Origin: Hyposmocoma kahamanoa
Taxonomy: Eukaryota > Arthropoda > Insecta > Lepidoptera > Cosmopterigidae
Direction: 5' to 3'
DNA length: 64,000 bases
NCBI RefSeq assembly: GCF_003589595.1
Contig: NW_020653726.1
Span: 13,358,321 to 13,422,320, forward strand
Part shown: piece by piece, positions 23,365 through 34,212 of the stretch
Layout: the number at the start of each line of letters is the position of its first letter
Position numbering within the stretch: position 1 is the first letter of the stretch
Made by a program: the position numbers and the translations under genes
The notes under the pieces: generated by a model
Told to the model about the DNA's origin: nothing
The model's database searches: none
The model's input: the letters and a program-made list of their open reading frames with translations, nothing else

Positions 23365-23605
23365 TCACTAGGTTTAAAACTATCGTGAAACATAAACTTT
23401 ATAAAGGTTATTTATTATACAGCTTCTGCGTACTTGGATGACAAAAATCCGTGGTAGCGACTTGTTTACCTCTTATAGGTTGTCTTCATGAAGTTTGCGA
23501 TAAATATTGTCAGTGATAAATGTTAACAAATGCTTATTTGTAAAGAGCAACCCCTATAGTTTCTTGCTTTTTCTTCTCAGGGGAATCTGCCTTAAGAACA
23601 AGCAG
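23365..23605. repeat. Dispersed repeat family 7, copy A
   Basis: It shares with 28425-28665 the blocks ACTTGGATG.CAAAAATCC, AAAGAGCAACCCCTA, AGTTTCTTGCT and GGAATCTGCCTT. The GAGCAAC...TTTCTTGC...ATCTGCC order resembles LINE 3' UTR sequence (inference). No ORF. Confidence 0.65.
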
Positions 23606-24286
23606 TAGAGTTGAATCAATATGACGATTTCAAGTGTAATTTGCTTAACTATGAAATACATTTTATATGACTGTTTTCCGCATCTGTAGACGTTACAATT
23701 AAAGCCTTTCTGTACGAAGACTTGGATATATTCTCTCAAAGTTGCTATACTATGGTAAATTTGGAAAAAACATGGACACTAAACATTGTTTCATTGCACA
23801 GTCAATAGCACATCAAGCAATACGGTTTTGTTCGAATATCACGTTCATTGCAATGGAACAAGATTGATGACCGCCAAGCTTGATTTGCTGCCGTCTGTAC
23901 ATATGGATTTAACGACCATACCCACTATTAAACTCGGCAAAAATGTCGACTGAGACCCGACAGAAGTATTTAGTTCCCATAAGAAAGTTTTTATTGTCAA
24001 CGTGCAAATCATTTTGTAGTTCTATGACGATAAAAACTTTGTTACGAGAACCAAACACCTTGGTCGGCTCTCAGCCAACAAAGTTCTTTTCCGAGTATTT
24101 GTGTTCAGGACGCAGTTTTTTAACGATTTTATATCCCACCTTTGATGTAATAAGGACACATCTGCAAAATGACTACTATTCAGGAGAGAGATTTAAAGTT
24201 TTAAGAATGAAATTAGTCGATATGTTATAATGCTTAAAAAGTGTATTAATCTATCGAGTTCTTAGGTTTTCGCGATTGTTACACAT

Positions 24287-24385
24287 GGAAATGAAACTGT
24301 TTTTCCGGATTTAAATGGCGTATATTTGTTGTTGTTGAAAAAACAAATATACGCGATTTAAATCCGGAAAAATAGTTTCATTTCC
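24287..24385. repeat. Foldback element, short form
   Basis: A ~44-bp arm (GGAAATGAAACTGTTTTTCC, then GGATTTAAAT and GGCGTATATTTGTT) faces its near-perfect complement (AACAAATATACGCGATTTAA, then ATCCGGAAAAATAGTTTCAT) around a loop of about 10 bases. The same arms flank a longer loop at 46851-47016. Both copies share the upstream TTTTCGCGATTGTTACACAT. Confidence 0.85.
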
Positions 24386-24479
24386 TATATATTAATCTAT
24401 TTTATTTTCATAATACACAGGTAAGGTACAATAAAACCTTACATCCTAGGAAGTAAAATTAGGACTAAGTTATATTAAT

Positions 24480-24920
24480 AAAATTGGGTCCTCGCGGCAA
24501 GGTGCCCAAGATGCTGGCAGCGTTCCCCCTTTATATGGCTATGCTAATGCGTCTATTGGGGTGCAATGATTCATTAAGTCATTTATAGTCTTCTTGTACA
24601 GTATATTATCCCAGCTCGTTTGAATTTTGAGGTCGGATGGAGAATTTACGTTGGGGCAAGCCTGGTTCCAGGCGTTTCTGGACTCAATTCACCACGTCAC
24701 TAGCCCTAGGATATTGCCTACGACGTGGACCGTGCTGTAGATTGAGAACAAAAAGGCCGGAAGAGCTGTGGCGGATATACCGGAGGGTAGCTTGCGTCCA
24801 GGCATAGTGTGTGAGATGGACGTAGAGAATGGATTGCAGAAGAGCTTTTAGGTCAGAATCTATTGGCATATGCTTAAAAACATTATTATAAATTTTTTTT
24901 ATGACTTTCATGTGATAAAA
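24480..24920. repeat. Possible LINE 3'-UTR remnant
   Basis: The block TCCTCGCGGCAAGGTGCCCA and the following GC-richer 150 bp have the texture of a lepidopteran LINE end. The minus frame 24911-24684 has no motif I can name. The assignment is weak. Confidence 0.25.
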
Positions 24921-26855
24921 GCATATTTGACATATGATCTCATGTGGCTTTATTATACCAACGGTGTAGCGATGTATAAGTATAATAACGTATTTTTATT
25001 AGATAGTTCCTTAAGTTGGTTCTAAGTACCTTCACTTATTTCGCAAATTGCGCGTAGCTGCAATTACACAGTATGAATTCAATTGCTGTGATATAAATAA
25101 ATAAAATGAACATCGCTAAGAAGAACGTTCTAATAACTTACTTGCATTCGCTTATCTATTACAATTATAACCTATTAGTTGCAAATTTGCTAATTAGTAT
25201 TTGATTTTAAACAATCTGCTAAAGCTAAAGTGGCGTAAAGTAATTAAAATCAAGACCAGAACAATTGAATGAATGACTATAATAAAGGTAGCCTATGTCC
25301 TAAATGAAGGACTATACCATAGTTATAGTGAGAGTTATTTCCGGATGGTGAACCTCTACATTTGTCGGCCCCACTCCTTTGCCCTTTTTGCGGTTTTCAG
25401 CTAGTCCCGAGAGCCCTTTTGCAATTTAACAAAGTCACATATTTGTACATATTATTCGTATATATAACGTTATGAGATTGAAATGAATGAATTCCACAAC
25501 TGTGTACAGACGAGGCTTCAAGTTTAATGTATGACCCCAATATGTCAGGTTATCTCATGTTATGTGATGTAAATATGATCCGGGTTGTTTTCAATTTTTT
25601 GTGACTTTGTACTTGCAGGTTTTTGACGACGATAGAGTTAACTGCAGCCGGGTCCAATTGACATGTCGATTGGTGCCGTCGACGCTCCAGCCCCCGTAGT
25701 ATGCCGCCTCGATAAAGCTATTGTATCCACATTTAGCTCTCAAGTTCGAGTGATAAGTTTTAAAATTTTATCACAATACCTAACATTGCGAACACCGCGA
25801 GTGTCACGACCAATGACTGCAAAAGATTAATACAGTGTCAAACATGGCTGCAAGGTCACAGCTGATTTTTAAAACATTTTGACAGTTATGTACAGTAATT
25901 TTAACAACGTAAAAATTGAGCGCGATAAACCAGATGAAAAGAAATAATAAAAACAAATAAATTGATATATATAAATTATTGGAAAAAGGTAAAGATAACA
26001 TTTTAAATATAGTTCTATGAAGTAATTAGAAACACGTAAAGAATAACTAATATGGTCTAAAATGTGTAAAAACAGAAACCACAAAAGTCAGACATTTTGT
26101 GTTGCATCGTTTTCGCTGTGATTAAAAAGATACTGCTATATACTCAATTTCATATCGTTGTCCTTGTTCTTAAAAATGTATAACAATAGTCCATTACCAA
26201 ATAAGCAAACTTAGCTTTATCAACTGAAATAATTATGTCACGGGGAGGTTTATCACACATATAGGTACTGCCATGCTACGGTCATGCACTGTCAATAATA
26301 TGAAATGTGGCTGAGAATCAGTCGTCGCCTGCCAATGAAGCGCCGCCGGTAACCCGGCTTGTCATTGCGCTTTACTAGATTATTGCAGACCGGTACTGAC
26401 AAATGGCTACGTCTGCTGTTACTCCTTTCAGCGTTGTGCCGTTCGTCTGCTAGAGCACTAACAACTGCGATTTTACAAATGAATGTAATTAAAGTCTTTT
26501 TTAAAAAAAGTTTAATTATTTCGTCAATACTTTGATGGTACCTATCTATAGATGGTTGATCGTCTTTGACGAGAATTCGGTTTGGGACTTCCCGGAGGCA
26601 TAATATCTGGGCATCCTGCAACCATCGTAAGGAGTGCCTGTTGTGTAAGTAAGGAACATGACAGAAATGATTTGACATTTAAAATATCATTTACATAATA
26701 AATTAATAAAATTAAATAATGGTTATTTTGGTTTTATAATCAAACACAAAAACGAAGTAGTGATCTTAAAGGTACTAATAATTTTGAATATGAATGTAAA
26801 TGTCTGTCACGTTGTACTGTCATATGTATGTTAATTATATTATATTCCTTTGACG
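24921..26855. other. Stretch without a recognisable gene
   Basis: About 1.9 kb. The minus frames at 25804-26084 are hydrophobic only because the DNA is T-rich on that strand. The 128-codon minus frame at 26678-26292 has no recognised domain. No repeat landmark of the window is seen. Confidence 0.4.
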
Positions 26856-26859
26856 TATA

Positions 26860-27003
26860 AGCGCTTTTCGTCATCTCTTATTATGCGCCTGCCCTGGAAT
26901 GGAATTTCCTGCCAGTGACGGTTTTTTCGAGCACATGCAACCCGAGTATCTTTAAGGAGCGACTGAATAAGCATCTTTCGTATAAGCTCGGTATATCGTA
27001 GAC
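26860..27003 (+). pseudogene. Non-LTR reverse transcriptase C-terminal tail
   Basis: The plus strand reads through a PALEWNFLP block and, one frame later, a KERLNKHLSYKLG block. That is the W-N-x-L-P then F-K-x-x-L-x-x-H-L pattern at the end of many insect LINE ORF2 proteins. The fragment is under 50 codons, with one frame change, and lies just upstream of a separate RTE fragment. Confidence 0.55.
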
Positions 27004-27109
27004 CCTATCTTTGCTCCAGGGCTAGGTAGAGGTCAAGAGCAAGTCCATCTTGTTTTGTTTTGTCCTGTTCAACCTTGAAACTGTAGAAGATATAATATAC
27101 TTGGGCGCG

Positions 27110-27930
27110 AACATGAACAACACTGGATAGTACGTAAAGGAGATTCGAAGGCGAGTAGGAATAGGTACAGGTGCAATGGCCCAACTGCAGAGAATATGGA
27201 AGATCCGTAACATAATGCGCAAAACTAAGATAAGATTGGTTACCTATCAGTAGTCCGAAATGACATTTTCCAGAAATAACGTTTGGCCGAAATTTCATAA
27301 GCTCGAAAGTAATTTTGAGGGGAAAATGTTTTTTATTTTAAACCTAACTTAACCTAACCTAACCGAATCTAATCGTGTCTTTGCGATAAACATTCAACAT
27401 TTGCTGAAAGAACATCTGTTTCGTTATAATTTGGTTTCCGGTGTAATGAAAATTCGAACAAACGTTATTTCGGACAAAAAAATGTTCGACTTTGTGATAG
27501 GTTACCGATAAGATTGGTGGGCTCTTTGGTGTTTTCCATTTTTAACTATGGAGCGGAAACTACAACTAAAAAAGGTGGAATGTGACCGCATTGACGCCTT
27601 CGAGATGTAGTGCTGGAGGAAAATGTTGGAGTCCGTTGGACAGACTCAATTTTGCGGGAACTTTACGTCCAGACCAGACTAACCACCTTATGTCTACGTA
27701 TAATACATGATTTCTTTGGTCACATTGTCACAAAAAAAGGCACAATTCGAACAACTAATGGTCACTGGACGGATCGACGGTAAACGACCGAGGGGTTGCT
27801 ATCACAAGATTGTCCGACCAAGTTTGTGCGGCCAAAGACCGCCACAGATAGCACAGCGTTGTCATACAGAGCTTGTTTCCGCGGGGGAGTCACGACACTC
27901 AGTATTGAGTTACACGACGTTAGGAGGAGC
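27110..27930 (+). pseudogene. RTE-type LINE, RT C-terminal region, interrupted by a MITE
   Basis: The first piece, about 27110-27237, reads RRIGIGTGAMAQLQRIW and KTKIRL. The second, from 27516, continues exactly where the first stopped (VGSLVFSIFNYGAE), then has further frames with WRKML, FFGHIVTKK and DGKRPRG-like blocks, which are the thumb and tail of RTE elements. Removing 27238-27506 and one 9-bp duplication restores continuity across the break. Several stops and frameshifts remain, so it is dead independently of the insertion. The 105-codon frame at 27707-28024 covers part of this tail. Confidence 0.8.
27238..27506. mobile_element. 269-bp MITE inside the RTE, 9-bp target duplication
   Basis: The ends GGTTACCTATCA and TGATAGGTTACC form a 12-bp TIR with one mismatch. 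The target GATAAGATT occurs on both sides (27229-27237 and 27507-27515). The boundary could slide by up to 3 bp because GGT is shared, so the duplication could be counted as 9 to 12 bp. Subterminal motifs TCCGAAAT...AGAAATAACGTTTG and CAAACGTTATTTCGGAC are also inverted. The middle has a short CCTAA-type run near 27341-27364. No ORF. Confidence 0.88.
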
Positions 27931-28424
27931 TTCTTATATATTTACGAGTAGTACTTACATGTATTCTTTTCAGTCAGGCAACTCTGGAGCGTGTGCTAAT
28001 AACATTTCTAATGTAAACCTTTAGATGAATTTGCAGCGAATATCTTTCAACGGCCTGACATAAGACCTTGAAATGAAAACCAAGAAGAACAAAATTTAAT
28101 GTATGTTATTTTCGTTACGTGTAGACGTAAGATTGTGCAAATGACCATATAAATCATATTGAGTGACGTTAAATTGACATATCGAAGTCATAAATCAAAA
28201 GGGAATACCATAAGAGAACAAGTTTTGACAAGGCACTTAGCTACTCGCGCCATCGGTACTTTCTCGTGTGTGACGAGAATTTCTGCCTATGCACGACTAT
28301 ATATGTACTTACACTGAGAGAGACGTTGGTTACGTAAAACATAAATCTTTGTCCCACGTCGTAGTACTCTTACTGTTCGAAAATGTTTGGCATTACGAAT
28401 TTTTTTCGAATTTACGAATTTGTC
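27931..28424. other. Stretch without a gene
   Basis: No motif or repeat landmark after the RTE tail. Confidence 0.4.
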
Positions 28425-28665
28425 ATTTACGAAGTTTAAAACAATAGTGAAATAAAATAGTCTACTTAGTAAGTAATACTTGGATGTCAAAAATCCATAG
28501 TAGTAACCGATGTAGCTCTTGAAGATTATCACGATTTATGATATTTGAAATAAATATTATGAATGATATACCTATTTGTAGAAATGTTTGTTTACAAAGA
28601 GCAACCCCTAGAGTTTCTTGCTCATTTTTCTAAGGGGATCTGCCTTACAAACTAGTAGTACATTT
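28425..28665. repeat. Dispersed repeat family 7, copy B
   Basis: It matches 23365-23605 through TACTTGGATGTCAAAAATCC, ACAAAGAGCAACCCCTAGAG, TTTCTTGCTCA and GGGGATCTGCCTTA. Confidence 0.65.
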
Positions 28666-28667
28666 TT

Positions 28668-28978
28668 TATTATGTTATCAAGTGACGGGACGACCAAGTC
28701 GTGCGCCTGATGTCTGATGAGCTACACGCCTGTCCATAACAGTTGCAGTGCCACTCTGAGCTTTAAATCGCAAAGATCTGAGAGGCACTGCCACTGCGTC
28801 CGTCATCCTGATACATAAGTTGACAAGTCCCATGTGCCTGTAATTTCACCAACACCCTTATCCTTTAAACCGTAACGCAGTAATGCTCACTGCTTGGCAG
28901 CAGAAATAGTTAAGATTACAGTACTTCCCTCAACGTATTATTATTTCATAAGAAGCTCGTCTGCTGATAAAAAGAAGA
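28668..28978 (-). repeat. Dispersed repeat family 5, near-full copy
   Basis: Tail ATCAAGTGACGGGACGACCA, TTTAAATCGCAAAGATCTGA, CATCCTGATACATAAGTTGA and the head AGAAGCTCGTCTGCTGATAA. It starts within a few bases of family 7 copy B. Confidence 0.85.
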
Positions 28979-29099
28979 TGGCACTTATCACGTGTGCTAA
29001 GAGCTTCTCCATTTTAGTTTGTAATCGTACAAAATATACACCAATAATAAAACACTTACGTTAGCTTCTGAGGGGATGTTTGGGAGCAAGAAGGAAGGC

Positions 29100-29245
29100 G
29101 TTGGTGTAGAGTAATTTCACCCGCATCCTTCAAAACCGGAACATAGTAAAGCTGACATTACTGCTTGGCGGCAGAAATAGGGAAGGTGGCAGTAGTTCTC
29201 TGGACGTACTCTTTCACTAGGAGCTGTACTGTTACTAAAAAGAGG
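29100..29245 (-). repeat. Dispersed repeat family 5, head half
   Basis: It keeps TTTCACCCGCATCCTTCAAA, TTGGCGGCAGAAATAGGGAA and GGAGCTGTACTGTTACTAAA, but not the tail half. Confidence 0.75.
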
Positions 29246-29755
29246 GAGAAATAGAAGAGAGAAAGAGTTTAATCCTGTCAAGATTTATGAAATAAAGACC
29301 ATTTGAGTTTGAGTTTCAGTTGGTTTCCTTCATAGATTTTTGTGTACGAACTATGTTTGCATTTATCATGTAGGTATTGTAACGATAGCATGTCGTGGAC
29401 GGGAGGGCAGATGTTGAGATAGCATATCGGATTATACCTTATTGCGCCTTCGGCAGCGCGCTGTAGCCGCAAGTCTATTCTCTAAGTTCAAATTCAAATT
29501 ACGTTTATCTTACCTATCGTTTTTGACTTAGTATTTAGATACCAGCTACATCCAATTTTGTATTAGCATACCTCTTATATCGTCGTCGCCTAAAACGGAT
29601 ACTCTTCACAAGGTTCTGGTGATCAAGCTCAGAAAAACCGAGATCTGTATCCACAAATCTGTAATTAAACTGATCTTGAGTACAGTAGCAAACCTTGAAC
29701 ATTGAACTTGAAAGAAGAGAACAACATGTTAGTAGAGGAAATAATGAAAGACTCA

Positions 29756-30168
29756 TGTCCACTTGCATTAAACTTCAGTAAGTCTTAAACCAACGCTTTC
29801 AATGCATAAAACATTCTTAATACTAATAATATTATATATCGACTCATCCGTAGAACAAAGATCTATGTGCAAGACTACTCGTTCTCAGGACATAGTACGT
29901 TTCGGTCGTTCTTCTTCGCTGTGGATGTCAGATCGAGTGTTGTTCGATATTATATTTCAGAAACGAAATAAGATATATAAATTCTCTAAACACCTTACAG
30001 TAGGCCTTAGTTTGAATAACGAAATTATTATCTTAACGTACTTATTCTTTTTTCGTTATATAATCACATCGGACTCTGTTCTTCGGATGTGTCGATATAA
30101 GACTAAGATTATAAGATTAAGATTATATATATATATAAGACTTACTGAAGTTTAGTGCAAGTGGACAT
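29756..30168. mobile_element. TIR element of ~410 bp with duplicated end
   Basis: It starts TCCACTTGCATTAAACTTCA and ends with the complement TGAAGTTTAGTGCAAGTGGA, a TIR of about 30 bp with one mismatch. The left-end sequence is then repeated directly at 30171-30252, so the right junction is a perfect palindrome. The interior has a 117-codon frame (29802-30155) with no recognisable domain. Its family is unknown. Confidence 0.65.
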
Positions 30169-30198
30169 GTTCACTTGCACTAAACTTCAGTAAGTCTT
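30137..30198. repeat. Perfect 27-bp-arm palindrome
   Basis: Arms AAGACTTACTGAAGTTTAGT plus GCAAGTG and their exact complement, with an 8-base loop GACATGTT. It is formed by back-to-back ends of the element at 29756-30168 and a second partial copy. Confidence 0.88.
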
Positions 30199-30369
30199 AA
30201 ACCAACGCTTTCAATGCATAAAACATTCTTAATACTAATAATATTATATATAATATATTCTTTATACTAATACTTAATAATAATATAATTTTTAATTGTG
30301 TTAAGAGTGTCTTATCCAATATAGCATTGCTTTAAGACGTACTGTTTTATTTTATTTTTTATTAAAAAT

Positions 30370-30800
30370 AAGTGCGTATTTGACGTCCATCTCACCTGAT
30401 GGACGACGATGAAGGCAACGACGGAGCATGCACACCTAAATACTGCCTACTCACTCTCGTCTTGAAAAGGCCCGAGATATAACTTTCAGGGAACAAGTTT
30501 GCAGGCAGGCAATAAAGAAATGAAATAAGGGTGGAACCCCAGCCTACGCCTGGTCCCCCGATGATGGAAAGGGGAAGGCGGAATTAATTCGTGCAATGCC
30601 CTTGCACACTTTTCGTGATGTATCCTTAGAATACCTACCAATAACCAGGCAATTTTACAGTGATATTCAAGGCTTTGCAACTTTGCCTCTACTAATTCTG
30701 AGTTACCTATGAGCCTATTAACACGCTTGTCGATTGAATCCAAGGTGGCCAGTTGGTATGTAGCAGAGTCACCTCATGGGTGGCAGTAGTACTCCATACA
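30370..30800 (-). pseudogene. Jockey/CR1-like LINE, RT C-terminal tail and 3' UTR
   Basis: The minus frame reads ATYQLATLDSIDKRVNRLIG, then the decayed FYRIH-type block (VGILRIHHEKCARALHELI) and PPSPFHHRGTRRR. This is the same region as LDPLDSIQRR...LVPPSDFHHR in the copy at 5250-6260, but from a different LINE lineage. The stop after position 30486 and the loss of the RT domain show a 5'-truncated fossil. The 3' UTR contains a CTCACCTGATGG block near 30390. Confidence 0.8.
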
Positions 30801-30869
30801 CATTCCATTCCTGGTCTGTACGTTTAAATAAAGATGTAAAAGTCAAAGTAACGTAGTATTTGTTACACC

Positions 30870-31362
30870 GAGTATACAACCAGAAACAGAGACGAAATGC
30901 CATTTAATTTGTTTGAAAACTATTTTACCAAATAATTAGTGACAACTGCGGTCCGATTGGCCAGCCCAAATTTGAAACAATTGACGGTTATCGTCAATTA
31001 TTTCACTTCAAATCGACTAATTTAACTTGAGCTTTGTTTTGATGGACGAAAATGGAAAAATGACATATTTAATATTTAGTCACCGATGAAATGTAATTCC
31101 GTTTGTTTTGTAATAAGATGTTTCGCTGTTTTTCCCACGGAATGGAACACACATTGTTAGAGATTTTATGTTTATTACAATAAATATAGAATATTTTTGG
31201 AATATACGGAAAGGTTGGTTGTTGGCGCTGTATTATTTCAGCTTTTTAATTTGTGATTTCAGCGCAAACGAGAGTTGATGTTTAAAGGTGATATAAAGCC
31301 CATTTGCCTGATGAGTTACCAGGGATATACGACCTTTATTTCGTCTCTATTTCTGGTTAAAT
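30870..31362. mobile_element. MITE-like element, copy B
   Basis: Same family as 1816-2255: the left end GAGTATACAACCAGAAACAG and the right end GTCTCTATTTCTGGTTAA are inverted. The shared interior includes AACTTGAGCTTTG, CACCGATGAAATGTAAT and TTTTGCTGTTTTTCC-like blocks. The 50-bp size difference from copy A reflects a longer stretch near 30900-30950 and one near 31215-31265. No transposase. Confidence 0.78.
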
Positions 31363-31629
31363 CGCAGTTACGATATTACTTAATATATGGATCTCTTTAT
31401 TGCATCGCAACAGCGTTTTTAAACTTTGTACTAATAATTTTGTACAACCCAGGTTAAATTGAATAAAATTACCCCACTCCAATTAAACCGACATGGGTTC
31501 GTTTATCAAAAATCTATGCATACATTACGAAGTAATTGTGAAACGCTTACAAAAAAATAACATCTTTATTACCATAAATAAATTTAGTTAAGAGTGACAT
31601 AGATTTCATACACATAATTATTTTGTCGA

Positions 31630-31705
31630 CCTCTATGACTCAACGGTTTTTACTGTGCGAAAGTCTCGGGTTCGATTTCCGTTAAAACGTATTTGGGATT
31701 ATAAT
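31630..31705 (+). repeat. SINE family 2, head only
   Basis: The A-box region is ATGACTCAACGG and the B box is CTCGGGTTCGATTTCCG. The body is missing. Confidence 0.6.
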
Positions 31706-31741
31706 AGCTAACTAACGTGATAAATATACGTCTTTATCTTT

Positions 31742-31850
31742 TATGGCCTCAGTGACCCAACGGTTAGCAATGTGGGCGTTAGGTGAGTAGGTACCGGATT
31801 CGGTTCTCGGTAGTAACATTTTGGTAAATGAACTACGTCCTAATATCCAG
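31742..31850 (+). repeat. SINE family 2, partial copy
   Basis: The head is CAGTGACCCAACGGTTAGCA, and the B-box position is GATTCGGTTCTCGG. It lies about 40 bp after another head in the same orientation. Confidence 0.6.
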
Positions 31851-31859
31851 TAAACTACA

Positions 31860-32395
31860 ATAAAGCATTAAAATATAGTAAATATAATTACATGCTTCAG
31901 ATCTAAGCAAGTATATTCTTAGTTTTGTAAGGAAAACATATTTTTTCAGACACCATATGGTCATGTAAAGAATATAATTATAGCGCTAAATAAGATTGCG
32001 ATACTTTCATAACGTACACTGGGCCTTTACGTGATCATAGGAAGAATATTGTCTGGGTCTAAGTCACTTCACATATTATGTATATTTTGATGTACACGGG
32101 GCCTCAGGAGAATAAGGTATTTAAATTAATAGCTTTTATAACTTTTTTTGTTCAGAATAGTGTGGTTTGCATTAAATATTAGAAATAACTGTCTGATGAC
32201 TTTACCTTCTCAGTCAACCGAGATCATTAGCGCTGTAAAGAGCCCGAAACGGTGGCTTGTTTAAAAAAAATATTTGTTGTAGTTTGAGTGTTCTTGGTAG
32301 GGCCCCGGTGTAAATTACCTACGTTGTTCTGATGGTAATATGTACAGGGAGTTCTCTAGTTTAAGACCACGTTAGGATGATTACACAAGGCGTCG
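31860..32395. other. Stretch without a gene
   Basis: AT-rich. A block near 32235-32275 (AAAGAGCCCGAAACGGTGGC then TTGTTT) resembles the loop of the foldback at 46851-47016, so a decayed relative may lie here. Confidence 0.35.
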
Positions 32396-32397
32396 TA

Positions 32398-32710
32398 ACA
32401 ACAGTTAGTAGCTGTAGAGCTCCTTCTGAAAGTGTTCGTCCAGGGAAGTACTGCCAACTTACCTATTTCTGCCGCCAAGCTATAAAGTCAGTATTAGCGT
32501 GTTCCGGTTTTGAAGGGTAAGGGTGCTGTTGAAATTACAGGCAGATGAGATTTGTCAACTTATGTCTCAGGGTGTCGGGCGCAGTGGCAGTGCCCCTCAG
32601 ATCTTTGCGATTTAAACTTCTGACTGGCACTGTAACTGTTATGGACAGGGGTACACCCCTTACCGTCAGGCGCACGACTTGCTCGTGCCGTCATTTGATG
32701 TTATAAAAAA
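32398..32710 (+). repeat. Dispersed repeat family 5, representative full copy
   Basis: The head is AGTAGCTGTAGAGCTCCTTC. It runs through GTTCGTCCAGGGAAGTACTG, TTTCTGCCGCCAAGC, TTCCGGTTTTGAAGGGTAAG, TGTCTCAGGGTGTCGGGCGC, ATCTTTGCGATTTAAA and ends CGTCATTTGATGTTATAAAA. No ORF, no clear Pol III boxes. Both orientations occur many times in the window, with heads often missing, which fits retroposition (inference). Confidence 0.85.
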
Positions 32711-32965
32711 AACAGCGGCACCGCCGCCGCTGTAGCGCCGCAGTTATCGTTGCCCTTGCATTGATTACACACTGTCACATACGCACCGCGGCAGCGGCGG
32801 CGACGAGCGTTGCCGCAATTGTCTACCAATGTAAGATTTCAACTGATCGAGCCGCATGGACTGCAGTCGCGCCGCTGGTGTTGTAGTATGACGCCGCAAC
32901 TCTTGCGGCCCCGCGGCGGCAAAAGGAGGCGCCGCCGCGATGCCATGTGTAATCCGCCTATATGA
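32711..32965. other. GC-rich island with GCC/GGC repeats
   Basis: It is sharply GC-richer than its surroundings, with CAGCGGCACCGCCGCCGCTG at the left (near-palindromic) and runs such as GGCAGCGGCGGCGACGAGCG. It begins exactly at the A-rich tail of a family 5 copy. The minus frame 33052-32765 is Ala- and Arg-rich because of the base composition and has no recognised domain. It could be a CpG-rich MITE or a fragment of transferred or exonic DNA. Confidence 0.4.
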
Positions 32966-33470
32966 TATGGTTGCCAGACACATGTAGTAGTAGTAATGTG
33001 GTATTAAATATAATACATAAGCATAGGCAATGAATACAATTAATTTAATCACCTTTTATTAAGTCTCTCTTTTAATAAATTCCGACTTAATTTATGTTTG
33101 CTTATTATCTCATCAGAACTTCAGTACGCCTTGCGGAAAAGTAGAACAAACAAGCCTTAAAATTATTTCAATTTAATTTGCGATGCTACTGAAATTCCTT
33201 AGAGTGCTTCACTTTTTGAAGAAGTATGTTTTTATTTAAAATGTCATATGGTCCTTATTGAATTTAATGGTTTGTTTGCTACTAATGAATAAGTATTTTT
33301 AGCACGTATATTATGGAAATTTTATTAATGTCGTCGTATTATTGTATAAAACTACTGCTATTAATTAGATGCAAATAAAAAATCGCTATATAATAATTAA
33401 CATTTTCTTTAAAGAAAGGAAATTCCATTTGCCTCCGACTTAGTCCGCATGTAGTTTAAATACTAATAAA
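32966..33470. other. Stretch without a gene
   Basis: AT-rich with no repeat landmark. Confidence 0.4.
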
Positions 33471-33474
33471 AAAG

Positions 33475-33765
33475 CCGTGGTTGCCTAATAGCTTGACCTA
33501 CTCCCTCTCAAGCAGAGGCCGTATTCGAATCCAGACTGGCACCTTTAAGTTTCTCGGATTTATGTGCGAAATTTAATTTGTGAAGGAAAACAGCGTTATG
33601 AAACCTGCACGATGAAGAGGGTTCACAACCCTCGGAAAACCTGTGGAGTCCCCAACCCGCATTGGGCCAGCATGGTGGACTACAGCCCAAACCCTCGCCT
33701 GAGTGGAAACCCGTGCCCAGAAGCGGGACGCATAAATGAGTTGATGATGATGATGAATAAAAACG
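33475..33765 (+). repeat. SINE family 3, good copy
   Basis: The head AAGCCGTGGTTGCCTAATAG is followed by GTATTCGAATCCAGAC (B-box region). The body has TTATGTGCGAAATTTAATTT, CCCAACCCGCATTGGGCCAG, GAAACCCGTGCCCAGAAGCG and an ATGATGATGATGA tail. Overlapping short frames on both strands here are translations of the SINE. Confidence 0.8.
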
Positions 33766-33837
33766 TGGCAGGTAACCACATCAATTACTTGGTCTCAAAC
33801 TAGCAAATTCCGTGATTACCAAATCGACGGAAATCAC

Positions 33838-34025
33838 TCTAGGACACCACCCAGAACACCCAGACCAGAACCATTGTAGAAAAGTACCTATATTTCCCAC
33901 TTTGGTCCTAGCGGGAAATGAACCGGAAGCTCCTCATCTAGCGCTCACGCTATAAGCCGTTAGGCGAGCGTGTATATTAATACATAAATCATATTTAAAT
34001 TATTTCAAAACTTGTGTAAATAAAT
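33838..34025 (-). repeat. SINE family 2 with conserved upstream flank
   Basis: Inverted relative to 3717-3975: on the minus strand ACACAAGTTTTGAAATAATT precedes the tRNA-like head, GCTCGCCTAACGGCTTATAG. It continues to GTAGGACCAAAG-like sequence and TTCTGGTCTGGGTGTTCTGG. Confidence 0.75.
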
Positions 34026-34212
34026 TTGTAAAAATTTTTTGCTAAATTTGTTATTTTATCATGCGCATGCGTTTCTTTCTAAAAATTTTTTCCAGTGGCA
34101 GTCAAGGCCATCAGCGGCTAACTGCAAAATATCCTTCAAAAGAAAAAAAGAGAGACCTACCAGCGACTGCGACGTCTGCAAATTAGACCAATTTGGGGAA
34201 ATCCAACGAAAC

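Noticed and set aside
25804..26084. Hydrophobic minus frames that look like membrane segments
   Set aside because: They are caused by T-rich sequence; no start context or family resemblance.
26292..26678. 128-codon minus frame
   Set aside because: No domain, no composition bias typical of coding DNA and no repeat family match; it is probably a chance frame.
29278..29472. 64-codon minus frame reading RLQRAAEGAIRYN
   Set aside because: It has a faint likeness to LINE RT tails, but no second motif supports it, so I left it out of the features.
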